Source of the DNA: Anolis sagrei | Taxonomy: Eukaryota; Chordata; Lepidosauria; Squamata; Anolidae | Length of the DNA: 64,000 nucleotides | Assembly: GCF_037176765.1 (NCBI RefSeq) | Contig: NC_090024.1 | Coordinates: 245,856,571-245,920,570 of the forward strand | Direction of reading: 5' to 3' | In this document: positions 63,225 through 64,000 of the stretch, piece by piece | Numbering within the stretch: the first letter of the stretch is position 1 | How the letters are laid out: the number at the start of each line of letters is the position of its first letter | Translations under genes and position numbers: made by a program | The notes under the pieces: model-generated | The model's database searches: none | What the model was told of the DNA's origin: nothing | What the model saw: the letters and a program-made list of their open reading frames with translations, nothing else

Positions 63225-64000
63225 TGGTGTATGTGACGGCACGAGTGGCGCCACCTATGTATAGAACTATTAGTTGTAAGATTTAAACTGTTGCGTCATG
63301 CTTAATCCTGCCCCTTTTACCCTGCTTATGTATAGTTGTATGGATTGGTTGCTTGTAGCTGTCAATCAGTACTGTTTGGCTCCACCTCTTCCTGCAAGGA
63401 GATGAGCACCACACCCCAGAGATGAGCACCACACCCCAGTGTCAGACATGACTGGACTTAATGTCAGGGGACTACCTTCCTGCAAGAGGGGAGAACTTCC
63501 TTTTTCTTATTCATTCTGCCATCAGAGTTCATACCAGATGGATGTAAGAGACCTGACTCTAAATGACCCTGATTTAAGTTACCTCTTAGCACCAGTTCTG
63601 AGGTTTTTCACCCCTGGGACTCATGCTTTATGTCCAGATCGTCCTGGACAATTATTGAGGAGACCCAGGTGCCTTCAAGCTGGTTCTTTTGGCACCAAAG
63701 AAAGATCCTGAATCTTCAAAACATAGGCCATCTGAACTGGGGTTGTGGTTTGCTCCAGCATTCACAGCCATTGAGGAAAGAGGAAACTTGGTGAGGCTTC
63801 TCAGCTTCAAACCCCTTGGACCCTGGACTAATTGAAACTGTAACGTATGTTTTCCTTTACCCCTCTAAAGTTTTCCAGCTCATTGCTTTGAAGAAATGAC
63901 TATGTGATAAATAAAACTTATTTTGAGCTATTTACCGTGTTTTGGGTTTTTGGGAGTTCCAGTTTCCTAAAGGAGGGCAAGAAGCAATTCCCTGGGGGAA
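63225..64000 (+). mobile_element. Probable LTR fossil, runs off the window
   Basis: TGTGACGGCACGAGTGGCGC at the left and AATAAAACTTATTTTGAGCT near 63910 give an LTR-like layout. The right end is beyond the window. Confidence 0.45.

Noticed and set aside
1-64000. CRISPR arrays, prokaryotic operons or ribosomal genes
   Set aside because: No regularly spaced repeats with unique spacers, no ribosome-binding-site gene trains and no rRNA. The DNA is plainly vertebrate.

Overview
The window looks like squamate reptile DNA, most likely an iguanian-type lizard. That inference rests on the repeats: many 5'-truncated CR1 LINEs ending in ATTCTATG octamers, L2-clade LINEs, BovB (RTE) tails, a Sauria-type SINE, a second tRNA-derived SINE, Penelope-like remnants, hAT and mariner DNA transposons, and Ty3/gypsy and ERV-like fossils. 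The host genes found are short, spliced and eukaryotic.

The host content is a tandem family of small secreted WAP (whey acidic protein, four-disulfide core) genes. Four look intact: gene 1 (6731-8393, +), gene 2 (14620-18145, +), gene 4 (38314-48350, +) and gene 5 (56996-55726, -). One is a fossil (gene 3, 24164-26683, +). All share one plan. Exon 1 encodes a signal peptide and ends in phase 1. Exon 2 carries the single WAP domain. Exon 3 holds only the stop or a few codons plus the 3'UTR and an AATAAA signal. TATA-type promoters lie just upstream. Genes 1, 2, 3 and 5 also share 5' flanks, and promoter-like flanks without a gene sit at 8690-8890 and 61563-61915, so the array grew by segmental duplication and later lost members. 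By family knowledge such proteins are protease inhibitors or antimicrobial peptides; snake waprins belong to the same family. No function can be read directly from the sequence.

Layout: 1-6.2 kb is nested transposons (CR1; a mariner holding a gypsy fossil that is itself cut by CR1 and hAT; another CR1). 6.2-8.9 kb is gene 1 and a promoter ghost. 9-14 kb holds LTR-element fossils, a hAT with two GC-rich hairpins, and a block duplicated again at 22-23.8 kb. 14.3-18.5 kb is gene 2, 18.5-22 kb is LTR fossils, and 22-26.7 kb is gene 3. 27-37.7 kb is almost solid repeats. 38-48.5 kb is gene 4, whose 8.1-kb second intron is packed with insertions. 49-53.1 kb is a nearly full-length L2 LINE. 53.4-57.1 kb is gene 5, inverted. 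57.5-64 kb is CR1, L2, a second promoter ghost and an LTR-like sequence at the edge.

Because the WAP blocks are paralogous, several insertions have their empty site preserved in another block. Target-site duplications could be read for many elements. Intron-exon borders are inferred from GT-AG signals and paralogue agreement, not from transcripts.
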